In this document: positions 1-8,987 of the stretch, piece by piece
Numbering within the stretch: position 1 is the stretch's first letter
Layout: each line of letters starts with the position of its first letter
Assembly: GCA_023374045.1 (NCBI GenBank)
Contig: CM041776.1
Location: 479,001,375 to 479,065,374, forward strand
DNA: 64,000 nucleotides
Direction of reading: 5' to 3'
Origin: Limonium bicolor
Lineage: Eukaryota > Streptophyta > Magnoliopsida > Caryophyllales > Plumbaginaceae
Notes under the pieces: generated by a model
Database searches by the model: none
The model's input: the letters and a program-made list of their open reading frames with translations, nothing else
Told to the model about the DNA's origin: nothing
Translations under genes and position numbers: made by a program

Positions 1-1073
1 TACACCCTCTCGTGTGCCCCCAGCTAACGGGGGCTACGACGACTAATTGCGATAGCATGGAAGTTGATTAGCAATACATCAATACTATGAAGTGCTATAA
101 ACGACAATTCACAATGAACAAGTAGTTTCACACAAAGTTGACGACAACAAGCGTTCCTTTATCAAACGGGTAGTAACCCTCTCCTTAATCCTTATTTCCT
201 TAACTCAGTTCCTTATCTTACCTCAGTCTTAACCTCATCTTAATCTCAGTATACAACCGTTCATGGAAGGAAATGGTTGTAGCGTTTACTCAAACTTGGG
301 ATTAGGTGATCCCACCGCCATCTTAATACCACCTACCCTGGACGGGAGTCCAGCGTAGCTGAGCCGGCAACCGGCTCTAGGCTACAAGTCCGAAGACAAG
401 TCCTTAGGCGGAGGGCGGATCTGATTCAGATACCGTCCCCCTTCTCTAGCATGCATGACCGGAGCCAGTCCCGGGTTCCTCGCTCAAGTCCAGTTAGTAA
501 AATCTTACTCTCCTAGTGTTAGTTAACCTTACCAGGTGTTTAACCAACCAACAACATTAATACTCAGCCTTTAATCCAACCTCAGTAAGTACTAAACTTA
601 TTAGTAACAATCTCAAGTCTCGTGAGTTAGTGTAAAGAACACATACACAACGAGAATAATTATACCGGTTGCATGCTTTTCTTGTCTTATCTAGCAATTA
701 AACAGATAGCACACAAGCCGAGGGACACCTCGTAGCAAGCAGGTCACAAGAAGGATTGTACCGTTCCACGTCGACCGTTGTTTGATTAACCTTCTTCGGG
801 GGTCCCAATCACAACCTAAAACATCGATTCATCTTTAGGCCGTTAGTTATTTACCACTCTCAACTTTCTTAGTCCCTATAAATCCCACTCAATACCCTCT
901 TAAGCCTTTGCCATTTAACCTTATAACTTAACTTTAAACATTAGGGTTTATACTTATTCTTAACTTAATTACTTAAGTTCTTAGGGTCCTAATCATCACA
1001 CCTATTATAATGGCACACCTTAATACCAATTAACATCCTTAGAAATAAAAAATTTTCTTTTTTTTTTGTGTTA

Positions 1074-1275
1074 GGGTCGAGACCGACCCACCGACCGACC
1101 CAACCCATGGGTCGGTCCGTTCCAGTAACTTTCTGGTTCAGACAACAACCTTAGACCGACCCACGACCGACCCACCGACCGACCCTCCTTATGGGTCGGT
1201 CTATTGCGAGACATTTCTGCTGGGTTAGCAAGGTCCGACCGACCCAGAACTGGGTCGGACCCTGGGCGGTCCACT
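1074..1275. repeat. GGTCGG/CCGACC palindromic cluster in E1 3' LTR
   Basis: Dense alternation of CCGACC(GACC) and GGTCGG(TC) blocks that can pair with each other, more GC-rich than the surrounding LTR. The same cluster is in the other LTR at 11324-11525. Small ORFs here merely translate the repeat. Confidence 0.8.
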
Positions 1276-3273
1276 ACAGATTCTTCTATTAATATGTTCT
1301 TTCAACAACTCCAAACTCTTCCCATGTATACTATTGTTCCAACCTCATTTAGGTCCCTCAAATACACTTTAAACATTCCTCTAAAACCATTAAATCATTC
1401 ACCATTATCACCTTGATCATTATGCATTTTCATTGTAATAATGCCAACTCTATAATGTTTTCACTAGGGTTTCTAGGTGGTGGTTCACACTATTGTAATC
1501 TCTATGCCAAGTGTTTTCTCATCACCATCACATCATCTCCCAAGCATCTTTCATCATCTAGAACTCTCTTATGCATTTCTTTCCTTCACGAGCTTAAGCT
1601 ACCATTCCCTCAACACATTATTTCCTTCCTAATTGTTCACCATCTTTTGCCTAAGTCCTAAATATCTCAAGTACATTCTTTTTGACTTCTAACTCCTTCC
1701 TAGTGTTGCCTAAATCATTTATAACTCATTAAAACACCTTAAGCTCACCCTTTGTCATTAAGACAACCCCTAGAACTCCCTTAGTCATGAAATCTCCTTA
1801 AACATCTTTAACTCTTAGGTTCTCATTAAATTTTGCATGGGTTCTCTATATATTGTTACACCCTAACACTTGTTTTCACCACCAAACAACCAGATCTCCA
1901 AATTCTCAATACCTTATCTTAACACACAATCTACACCAAAACTACAACATCACAATATAGTGCTTAACTTAAAAGCTTGGCACTAGGCCCTTAAATGACA
2001 ATAATCTTAATCACTGAATTTCCACATATATTTGCCTTCAACCTGCGAATCCACCACAAGGCTCCCATTGAAATAAAATGTTCTAGTAATTCATCACCAC
2101 ATTGTTTAACTAAGTCTTTTTCTCATTTGCTCTTTAGTCACTAGTTCTCAATGTAATAGTATTTTTCTCTTAGGTTTACAACTCCTCCCCAAGGTAAAAC
2201 TCTACACTAAACTTATCATATATCTAAATCCCATTCCCTTAAAAAAAACACCTTAAGGTAAGAATTTACCTTGTCTTTCTCAAGCTTCACAAACTTTCCT
2301 CCTTAGTTTTTTCCCTCTTCAATTTCGGTCACCAATATAAATCTCCTTGCCAATACTCTAAACATGTCCAATGATTCTAATGAGCACTCAACAACTTATT
2401 AACCTCAAGGAATAAATCCTAGGTTAAAAATGTGTTTTAAGGTCTTAGATTGATTGTTTACCTTAGTTCCTCAAGGCAAGCTTGGGTTTGAAGCTAGAAG
2501 GACCTCCTCTCCCCTTTGAAGAGTAGAAAACAAGCTATGACAAGGCATCAAAATGAAGCCTCATGAGTATATATTTCGGTCAAGAAGAAAGGTGATGGAA
2601 ACCTAGATTTCTTGCACTTTCTTTACCTTAAGAGAGTGGAGATGCCAATGGAGTCTCCAAGCTTGAGTTTCCTCCTCTAATGGTGGTTTGGCTTGGCACC
2701 AAAGTGAAGCTTGGATTTTTGAAAAGATAGAAAGATGGAGCTTGAGCTAACTAAGAAGAATCTATGCTTTGTTTTGGATTTGGAGCTAAAATGAGTAAGT
2801 GGTGTGCAAGAGAAGATGGAGCTAGCATGGGGAAGAAACTCACGTTAATGGAGAAGGGAGAGAGAGTAAGAAATCGTGGGAACCAAGGGAGAATGAAGAA
2901 GTTAGGAGAGAGAGAAGACTAATGTGAGATATTTGTTCCTAAAAGCAAATAGTGACTAGTACATCCCCTCCCTTATTATCAATATTTCAATCTTGTGTTG
3001 TGACTCATCTCCCCTCCTTAAAAAAAAACCGGCCACCCTTAAGTAACCAAGGTTACTTTAGTCCTTGTTTGTCAATTAACTAATCTATGTTTACTTATGT
3101 TACAAACTAGCTTAATTTAAATCACTATTCACAAAACAAGGCACATTGTTGTGAAATTTTTGATTTCCCACTAATATAGCCTCCCAAATGTGATACTATA
3201 TAGTACACATATATATTTAAGAGTAATGATGGACATTTAGCCATTCAAAACTCATTTACAAGACAGTTTTTCA

Positions 3274-3307
3274 AAAATGTGCTTTAAGACTCCTTAAAGC
3301 ACATTTT
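3274..3307. repeat. U3 hairpin, E1 3' LTR
   Basis: Perfect inverted repeat with 15-bp arms (3274-3288 and 3293-3307) around the loop ACTC. Equivalent hairpins are at 13550-13583, 20156-20189, 62549-62582, 32859-32892 and 43412-43445. LTR_B has lost it. Confidence 0.85.
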
Positions 3308-3559
3308 GTGTTTAAACTTGTTTTCAAGCTTGGTTTTCTTTGGTAATTGTTTTATAATGACCATTAGGATATTACTAAGGTCTTAGAACAATATTTGGGT
3401 ACTCTCCCAAGTCTCTCCAAGCTTAAAGCACGTTTTGCTTAAACCGCACTTTCGGTGTTTCCTTATATTTCCTTTTTTAAAATGGTTTATAAATATTCCT
3501 AAGGCATTCTTTAGCCTTCTTAAACCTTAATTAATCACTTAAACACCATATCTAAGTTT

Positions 3560-3765
3560 ACGGTACTCAATTCTCTTAATCTTAATACCACATCTTATAT
3601 TCACATTCACACATCTCAAGACTCGAAGGTCAACCACAAATACAATACATAAGTATCATACATAACTCAAACTTAACACCAAAGTGTAGCAACTTACACG
3701 AATTCACATCTTAAACAACCAAGCAAACGACAAACATGGTCGTTTCCTAACTCAAAAGCGAGGAA
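3560..3765 (-). other. E1 3' untranslated stretch between pol-end polypurine tract and LTR
   Basis: AT-rich sequence without a coding frame. In the related elements E3 and E4 the matching interval is about 1.3-1.4 kb and ends at a second polypurine tract touching the LTR. Here that second tract and the LTR terminus are missing, so a deletion ending at 3559/3560 is likely. Confidence 0.6.
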
Positions 3766-3802
3766 GCTCTACCCCCCTTAAAAAGGGGTACGCCCCGTAC
3801 CC
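3766..3802 (-). promoter_or_regulatory. Polypurine tract with adjacent hairpin at pol end (E1)
   Basis: On the minus strand a hairpin with GGGTACG / CGTACCC arms (3786-3802) is followed by a purine run containing AAGGGGGGTAGAGC. Polypurine tracts prime plus-strand DNA synthesis in LTR elements. This one lies just after the pol stop codon rather than against the LTR, as does its counterpart in E3 and E4. Confidence 0.65.
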
Positions 3803-3814
3803 TATACAGACGAT

Positions 3815-4236
3815 CTAGTCAGTAAATAACGAAGGGTACTTCGCCCTCATCTTATCCTCTAATTCCCACGTGGCCTCTTCGACATCCTGGTTAGACCAGA
3901 GAACCTTCACCAGTCGCACTGACTTGTGGCGAGTGTCCCTAGTCTTTCTGTCCAAGATTCTCTGAGGAGTCTCCACGGATCTCATATTCGGTTCTAAAGT
4001 CAACCTCTCAGGTTCTAACACATGGGAGGGGTGGTGCATGTACTTCTTTAGCTGGAAACATGAAAGACATCATGCACTTTACCCAGGTCAGCAGGTAAAT
4101 TCAACCTGTAAGCAACCGGGCCCACCCGCTCCGTAATCTCATAAGGACCAACAAACTTAGGGCTCAGTTTGCCCTTCTGCCCGAATCTAAACACACCCTT
4201 CATCGGTGATACTCGCAGAAATACCTGGTCGCCCAC
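3815..4236 (-). pseudogene. pol: E1 pol C-terminus: post-integrase domain and chromodomain-like tail
   Basis: Two minus-strand frames (4048-4236 and 3815-4039) make up the end of the polyprotein. The first contains GDQVFLRVSPMKG, the basic GKLSPKFVGPY block and the VHDVFHVS motif typical of the Gypsy integrase C-terminal region. The second contains RILDRK...VKVLW...EEATWE and ends in FTD-stop, the arrangement seen in Tekay/Del chromodomain-type tails, thought to help direct integration to chromatin. A frameshift near 4040 separates the two frames and another near 4240 separates them from the integrase core. Both could be sequencing indels, because the residues themselves are well preserved. 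Confidence 0.85.
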
Positions 4237-4244
4237 TGCGAACT

Positions 4245-4994
4245 CTAGGTCTCGTCGTCGAACATCAGCATACGACTTCTGCCTATCCTGAGCAGCTTCA
4301 TGTTCTCCCTGATTTGCTGAACTTCAGCCTTAACTTGCTCCAAATATTCTGGCCCTATAATGACCGTCTCACTCGACTCATCCCAGCAGAGCGGTGTACG
4401 ACATGGTCTACCGTACAACGCTTGAAAAGGTGCCATCTTGATCGAAGCGTGATAGCTGTTGTTGTATGAAAACTCGATCAGATGCAATTTGTCAATCCAA
4501 CTGCCCTGGAAGTCTAAGGCACATGCTCTCAGCATGTCCTCGAGTGTCTGAATAGTTCGCTCAGTCTGACCATCTGTCTGAGGATGGAACGCGGTACTCA
4601 GCTTCAGCTCCGTACCCAACGCTTCTCTAGTAGCTCGCCAGTACCTCGAAAGGAATCTGGTATCTCTATCTGACACAATGGTCTTCGGTATCCCGTGATG
4701 TCTCATAATTTCCTTCTCAAATAACTCAGCCAATCTGGTCACCTTCCAAGTATCCTTCATCGGTATGAATCGGGCTACTTTGGTAAGGCGATCCACCACC
4801 ACCCATATCATGTTGAGACCTCCCCTAGCAGGTGGGAGTCCCACTACGAAGTCCATGGAGATATCATGGAACTTCCACTCCGGAACTGGCATCGACTGTA
4901 CCATTCCGCCCGGTCGTCTGTGCTCAAATTTCACCTTCTGACATGTGAGACACCTCAAGACGTACTCGGTAACATCTGTCTTCATCCCGACCAC
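4245..4994 (-). pseudogene. pol: E1 integrase core (Gypsy pol)
   Basis: The frame begins inside the zinc-binding region (CLTCQKVK, the CxxC half of HHCC) and continues into the catalytic core. The DDE triad is visible: the first Asp in SMDFVVGLP, the second in VSDRDTRF and the Glu in GQTERTIQTLED. YNNSYHASI and FQALYGRPCRTPL are typical downstream Gypsy motifs. The His half of the zinc finger lies at the end of the upstream RT/RNase H frame, so a frameshift at about 4982-4994 cuts the protein. Integrase inserts the reverse-transcribed element into the chromosome. All catalytic residues are present, so the gene may be intact in the true genome. Confidence 0.92.
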
Positions 4995-6627
4995 CAGAAG
5001 TACCTCTTCATGTCTTTATACATCTTAGAGGCTCCCGGATGGATGGAAACTGAAGAACAGTGTGATTCTCTAAGTATACGGTCTTTCAGATCCGCATTGC
5101 CTCGTGGTATGCATAACCGGCCCTTTAGTCTGATCAGATCATCATCATGAAGTCTGAAGTCGTATTTCTGACTCTCAAAGGTACCATCTGTCAGCTTCTG
5201 TCTGACCTCTCTCATGTACTCATCTGCCCTCTGAGCCTCTCGCACCTCATCAACCAAGCTGGAGAAAGAAACTAGCGAATGGAGTGAGTGTGCTCGACGG
5301 CTCAGGGCGTCCGCTACAACATTGGCCTTTCCCTCTTTGTATTGAAGGTCAATGTCATAGTCTTTCAGGAACTCCAACCATCTCCTTTGTCTGAGATTCA
5401 ACTCCTTCTGAGTGAATATATATTTCAAACTCTTGTGATCGGTATAGATCGTCACACTAACCCCGTATAAGTAATGGCGCCATATCTTCAAGGCGAAGAC
5501 TACAGCTCCCAGCTCTAAATCATGCGTGGGGTAGTTCTCCTCATGTTTCTTCAACTGGCGTGAGGCATATGCCACCACCTTGCCATGTTGCATGAGCACG
5601 CAACCCAGCCCTCTGCCGGATGCATCACAATAAACCTCAAAGCCCTCCGTACCGTCTGGAATGGTCAGAACCGGTGCAGTGGTCAGTGAGTCCTTCAAAC
5701 TCTGAAACGATCTCTCACAGTCAACCGTCCAATCGAACGGTGCATCTTTCTTCATCAGACTGGTCATCGGTTTCGCGACCTTGCTGAAATTCTTAACAAA
5801 CCGCCGGTAGTAACCTGCCAAGCCGAGGAAGCTCCGAATGTCGGTAACTGTCTTCGGTCTTGGCCAAGTACGCACGGCATCAATCTTCGCCGGATCTACC
5901 GAGATCCCGGCATCTGAAATGACATGACCTAGGAAAGAAACCTGGTCAAGCCAAAACTCACACTTGGAGAACTTAGCATATAGCTGGTTCTCCCTTAGTA
6001 TCTCCAGTACTCTCCTCAAATGTTCCTCATGTTCAACCTTAGACTTCGAGTATATCAAAATATCATCAATAAACACCACAACCGACTTGTCCAGCTGCTC
6101 CCGGAACAAGCGGTTCATCAGATCCATAAACTTCGCCGGTGCGTTCGACAAACCGAACGGCATCACTGTAAATTCGTAGTGGCCGTATCGTGTCCGGAAT
6201 GCCGTCTTCTCAATATCTCCCTCCTTAATGGCTATCTGATGATACCCTGATCTGAGATCAATCTTGGAGAATACAGAAGCTCCCTTCAACTGATCGAACA
6301 GATCGTCAATGCGTATGGTAGTGGATACTTATTCTTCACAGTCACTGCATTCAACTCTCTGTAGTCGATGCAGAGGCGGAGACTACCATCCTTCTTCTTC
6401 ACGAAGAGGACTGGCGCTCCCCATGGTGACACACTTGGTCTGATGAATCCCTTATCCAACAAGTCTTTCAGCTGTTCCTTTAGCTCATTCATTTCGGCCG
6501 GAGCCATGCGATATGGTGCCTTGGCTATCGGTCCGGTACCAGGTAGCAGCTCGATGGTGAACTCTACCTCCCGAGTGGGTGGCATGCCGGGCAGTTCCCG
6601 TGGAAAGAGATCAGGGAACTCCGACAC
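4982..6627 (-). pseudogene. pol: E1 reverse transcriptase and RNase H (Gypsy pol)
   Basis: Two overlapping frames. Frame 6286-6627 has the RT N-terminal part ([40 protein letters not shown]). Frame 4982-6289 has [13 protein letters not shown], the [17 protein letters not shown] block, the catalytic FIDDILIYS motif, [11 protein letters not shown], then RNase H ([49 protein letters not shown]). The final part enters the integrase zinc finger ([17 protein letters not shown]). An indel at about 6310-6325 breaks RT just before the SKIDL block. A further frame change around 6630-6720 separates RT from protease. No nonsense substitution was noticed inside these frames, unlike in E2. Confidence 0.93.
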
Positions 6628-6703
6628 TACCGTAAGTCGGGGTCGAACTCGGGGTCTCTCTCTATGTCCTGGACATAGCAGAGGTACACTTCTTCCTTCC
6701 TCC

Positions 6704-7191
6704 TCACTCCTTATACATTGCCATGGCGGTGATGATCTTAGTCGAAGGCTCTCGAGGCCGCTGGCGGTATGATATGGTTACCCCAGACGGACTCCTGAGA
6801 AGCAGCCTATGCTCGGCGCAGAGGATACGACCCTTGTGCCGCTCCAACCAGTTCATCCCGAAGATAACATCAAATCCCAACTCTCTGAACTCAATAAAAC
6901 TGACTGGGAAGTCTTCCCCCTTAATTCTGACAGTGGCTCCTCGGTAGTAGTGAGTGCAACGAACCTTCTCCTTAGACGGGAGCGTAACCGTAAAGTCGGG
7001 TAGCTCGTCGGCGTCTAGCCCCAACCTTCTCGCAAAGGATGCCGAGATAAAGGTGTGCGAGGCCCCTGAGTCGAAGAGAACAGATGCCTCAATCCCATTA
7101 ATCGGAAAGGTGCCGGTGAGGATAGTACCGCTTGCGCCGGCCTGTGCCTCTGTGAGTATGCTTAGAGCACCTTCCGTACCGAGTCCATAAC
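6704..7191 (-). CDS. pol: E1 aspartic protease exon (start of pol)
   Basis: The open minus-strand frame starts right at a candidate splice acceptor (AATTAG at 7197-7192) and runs to a stop after AMAMYKE. It contains [24 protein letters not shown], with the DSG active site of retropepsin-like proteases, followed by [13 protein letters not shown]. The enzyme would cut the Gag-Pol polyprotein. No start codon is needed if it is joined to gag by splicing: phase 1 at the gag donor and two bases from this exon keep the frame. After 6704 the frame shifts before RT resumes at 6627. Confidence 0.82.
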
Positions 7192-7334
7192 CTAATTGTA
7201 TTTCACAAGCTTCATGAGTAATGATGGTATAACAGGAGTCGTGACAAATATATGAACAACACTGTTATTTTATTAATAACCATCCTGTTTACAACATGTG
7301 CTTCTCCTTACATCTCATACTAAACATTACATGG
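7192..7334 (-). other. 3' untranslated sequence between AlkB stop and protease acceptor
   Basis: Non-coding AT-rich stretch downstream of the AlkB stop codon. It holds an AATAAA polyadenylation-type hexamer on the minus strand at 7274-7269 and ends with the AG that precedes the protease exon. Confidence 0.6.
7269..7274 (-). terminator. Candidate polyadenylation signal AATAAA after AlkB
   Basis: Minus-strand AATAAA about 60 bases after the AlkB stop. It could end a Gag-AlkB transcript, or be a relic of the captured gene's 3' UTR. Such hexamers are common by chance in AT-rich DNA. Confidence 0.4.
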
Positions 7335-8051
7335 CTAATATTGTCTAAAGGTTAGGTTTAACCGTCCTGGTTTCATGTGCGTCGCATTAATTACTGCTGA
7401 CGGTGCTGTATTCAACTTAATTCTTTTAATCCCATGGTACAACATCCTTGATTCTCCACCCATAACTAATATATCTCCAGACTTAAGTATTAACTTATTT
7501 GCACGGTCCGCACGCTTCTGCTCGCCGTATAAAAATTCTGCATCATCCCCAATGGACCAAGACACTACGGGTATCCCTCTTTCGAGAGACTCCGCTGTCT
7601 CGTCCTTATCCTGGTGTAATCCGAGTCGTCCATCTTTCTCGTAGAAGTTTATTATGCAAATGTCTGCTTGTATGTCTGGAATCGGTTCAGCTTCCAACTG
7701 CTGAGCGATTTCCACGACTTGTGTAATTACCGGATGGAACTCTTCGGGTATGCCCGGTGGTGAGTCTCCATCGTGTGTTCTAGTGGTTCGGTATGTCTTG
7801 GCATACGGATTCCAATCCTTGCCCAAGCTCATCATCTTTAATTTCATCCTTGCTCCTCCTGGGTACTCCGGTGTGTAAAAACCTCCCGGTCCCACTCCTA
7901 TCTGGTTGCACCTCCTGATGATGGCTATTTGAGCTTCGGGTGTCAGGTATCCCCTTAATAGAATCATACCTGGGCGGATAACCTGACATTGTTCGGTTGG
8001 GTAATCTCGGGTCTCTATGACGGTGTCTCCCGGGTTGGGTGTTGATGGCAT
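7335..8051 (-). CDS. AlkB-type Fe(II)/2-oxoglutarate dioxygenase, ALKBH1-like, captured in Gypsy element E1
   Basis: A complete 238-codon frame. It matches the C-terminal catalytic domain of plant ALKBH1-like proteins: RPGMILL near residue 26, GPGGFY at 54-59, 2-oxoglutarate-binding N135-F-Y137, iron-binding H146-Q-D148 and H206, and the terminal R230-x5-R236 pair (RLNLTFR). It ends at RQY-stop, as I recall the plant homologues doing. The usual N-terminal extension is lacking. AlkB enzymes oxidatively remove methyl groups from nucleic-acid bases; ALKBH1 relatives are linked to tRNA m1A and DNA 6mA, but the substrate here is unknown. The frame sits between gag and protease on the same strand, is uninterrupted while pol is broken, and is open upstream to a splice acceptor at 8075, so it could be made as a Gag fusion or from its own ATG. 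Confidence 0.93.
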   Translation of the reverse strand: MPSTPNPGDTVIETRDYPTEQCQVIRPGMILLRGYLTPEAQIAIIRRCNQIGVGPGGFYTPEYPGGARMKLKMMSLGKDWNPYAKTYRTTRTHDGDSPPGIPEEFHPVITQVVEIAQQLEAEPIPDIQADICIINFYEKDGRLGLHQDKDETAESLERGIPVVSWSIGDDAEFLYGEQKRADRANKLILKSGDILVMGGESRMLYHGIKRIKLNTAPSAVINATHMKPGRLNLTFRQY

Positions 8052-8074
8052 TGGATAGCAAATGTTGAAGCTTC
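8052..8074 (-). CDS. 5' extension of AlkB exon to splice acceptor
   Basis: Minus strand ...CACCTTAG|GAAGC. The exon would begin at 8074. The 23 bases before the ATG are open in the AlkB frame (two bases plus seven codons) and match the phase left by the gag exon 3 donor. Confidence 0.55.
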
Positions 8075-8232
8075 CTAAGGTGGTAATAGGTTATATCTTA
8101 CTTATGTTCTAATCACAACATGTTCTTACTTAAGTTCTAATCTCATCTTAGTCTTACTTAACTCAATTATTCACCAAACATGCATGAAATGCGGTAAGTA
8201 GGCAATTTCTTTACTAAAGGTTATAACGGTAC
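8075..8232 (-). other. Predicted intron 3 of E1 gag, AlkB-directed form
   Basis: Candidate donors are AG|GTACCG (intron from 8232) and TTTA|GTAAAG (from 8214); both leave phase 1. The acceptor is the AG at 8076-8075. The interval is AT-rich and closed by stops in the gag frame. Using the acceptor at 7192 instead gives a 1041-bp intron that removes AlkB and joins gag to protease, also in frame. Confidence 0.55.
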
Positions 8233-8572
8233 CTGGCCTCGATGAGGGCTCAGGCTCATCATCCCGGTCCACCATGTGTAGTGTGGGTCCCGACTTCTGG
8301 ACCACTCGTGGGTTCTTATCAGCAGCTTGCTGTCCCCTCCTCTGACCGTCAGAACTAGCCCCCTGATCGGTCTTGCCCTTGCCCTTCATCTCGGGCCTAT
8401 AGGCTCTGCTAGCGGGGTTCCGGAACACTCGTAAGCCGGTGCCCGTACACCCCACAGAAGTTGCACTCCACCTTATTGCCCTTGCAGTCGAGTCCGGGGT
8501 GGTCCTTGTGACACCACCTACAGATGAAGCGTCGCTGGTAGCCACCACCGGCTCCCTTCTCAGTCTCAGATC
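8215..8572 (-). CDS. gag: E1 gag exon 3: two zinc knuckles and C-terminal tail (frameshifted)
   Basis: The exon starts after an acceptor (ATGATCAG|GA, AG at 8574-8573) in the phase left by exon 2. It encodes the knuckle CRWCHKDHPGLDC, a CX2CX3HX4C variant, and then CNFCGVYGH, the first half of a CX2CX4HX4C knuckle. Near 8420-8437 the frame slips: the last Cys and the tail (RAYRPEMKGKGK... to SSRPGTVITF) continue in another frame, which stays open to the splice donors at 8232/8214. Zinc knuckles of Gag nucleocapsid bind the element's RNA. The slip fits one or two missing bases and may be a sequence error. Confidence 0.75.
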
Positions 8573-8651
8573 CTGATCATTCATAATATTAATCCTCATA
8601 TCTTAAACGGTTATTAATGGTCTCTTACTCACTCAATATTAGTTTCCTTAC
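8573..8651 (-). other. Predicted intron 2 of E1 gag
   Basis: 79 bp with donor AAAGG|GTAAGG and acceptor ATGATCAG|GA. It contains in-frame stops and is AT-rich. Removing it joins phase 1 to phase 1 and continues into the zinc-knuckle frame without interruption. Confidence 0.7.
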
Positions 8652-8904
8652 CCTTTGGCGCCTTAGAGCGCAGGGGTGTAGCTGCGTAAGCATACGTCAG
8701 CTTCAATGGCTCTTCCTGAGCCTTCTCCTTTTCCTCCTTCCCTTTCGGGTTTTGATTTTTCTGGGCCTGAGGCTGGTACTTCTGTTTCTTGTACCCACCT
8801 TGCCCTTGGTGTTCTGTGCTTTTCCCAACATTCTTCCTCTTAGCATTGTCCTCGTCCCTCAGCTGGACGGTTATCTCAACCTTAGCAGCGGCATGATAGC
8901 ACTC
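8652..8904 (-). CDS. gag: E1 gag exon 2: basic Gln/Lys-rich linker
   Basis: Open in the phase continuing from exon 1. It encodes ECYHAAAKVEITVQLRDE, the usual end of the Gypsy capsid-like region, and then a Lys/Gln/Gly-rich stretch of about 50 residues. The segment has no ATG of its own and would be missed without the two flanking introns. It precedes the zinc knuckles, as expected for Gag. Confidence 0.75.
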
Positions 8905-8987
8905 CTGCTTTCAAAGTATTAGTTTCACTTAACTCTTGTAACTTAATCTTATTTATTCACTTATTTAAATCTCAACCATTCTTATAC
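8905..8987 (-). other. Predicted intron 1 of E1 gag
   Basis: 83 bp with donor TTGCAG|GTATAAG and acceptor AAAGCAG|GAG. It is AT-rich with a stop codon directly after the donor. Removing it joins phase 0 to phase 0 and restores a typical Gypsy gag frame. Confidence 0.75.

Larger units (their letters stand above)
1..3559 (-). repeat. E1 3' LTR (partial, left part off-window)
   Basis: Base 1 aligns to 10232 and the match runs collinearly to base 3559, which aligns to 13837. About 373 bp of the LTR lie outside the window. The last 11 bp of the expected LTR end (GGGGTATTTCA) are absent, and from 3560 the sequence no longer matches the other LTR. Differences from the right copy are mostly one-base indels. 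Minor ORFs in this stretch are not supported as genes. Confidence 0.93.

Noticed and set aside
7375..7726. Plus-strand ORFs across the AlkB region
   Set aside because: They are shadows of the minus-strand AlkB gene, which alone shows family motifs.
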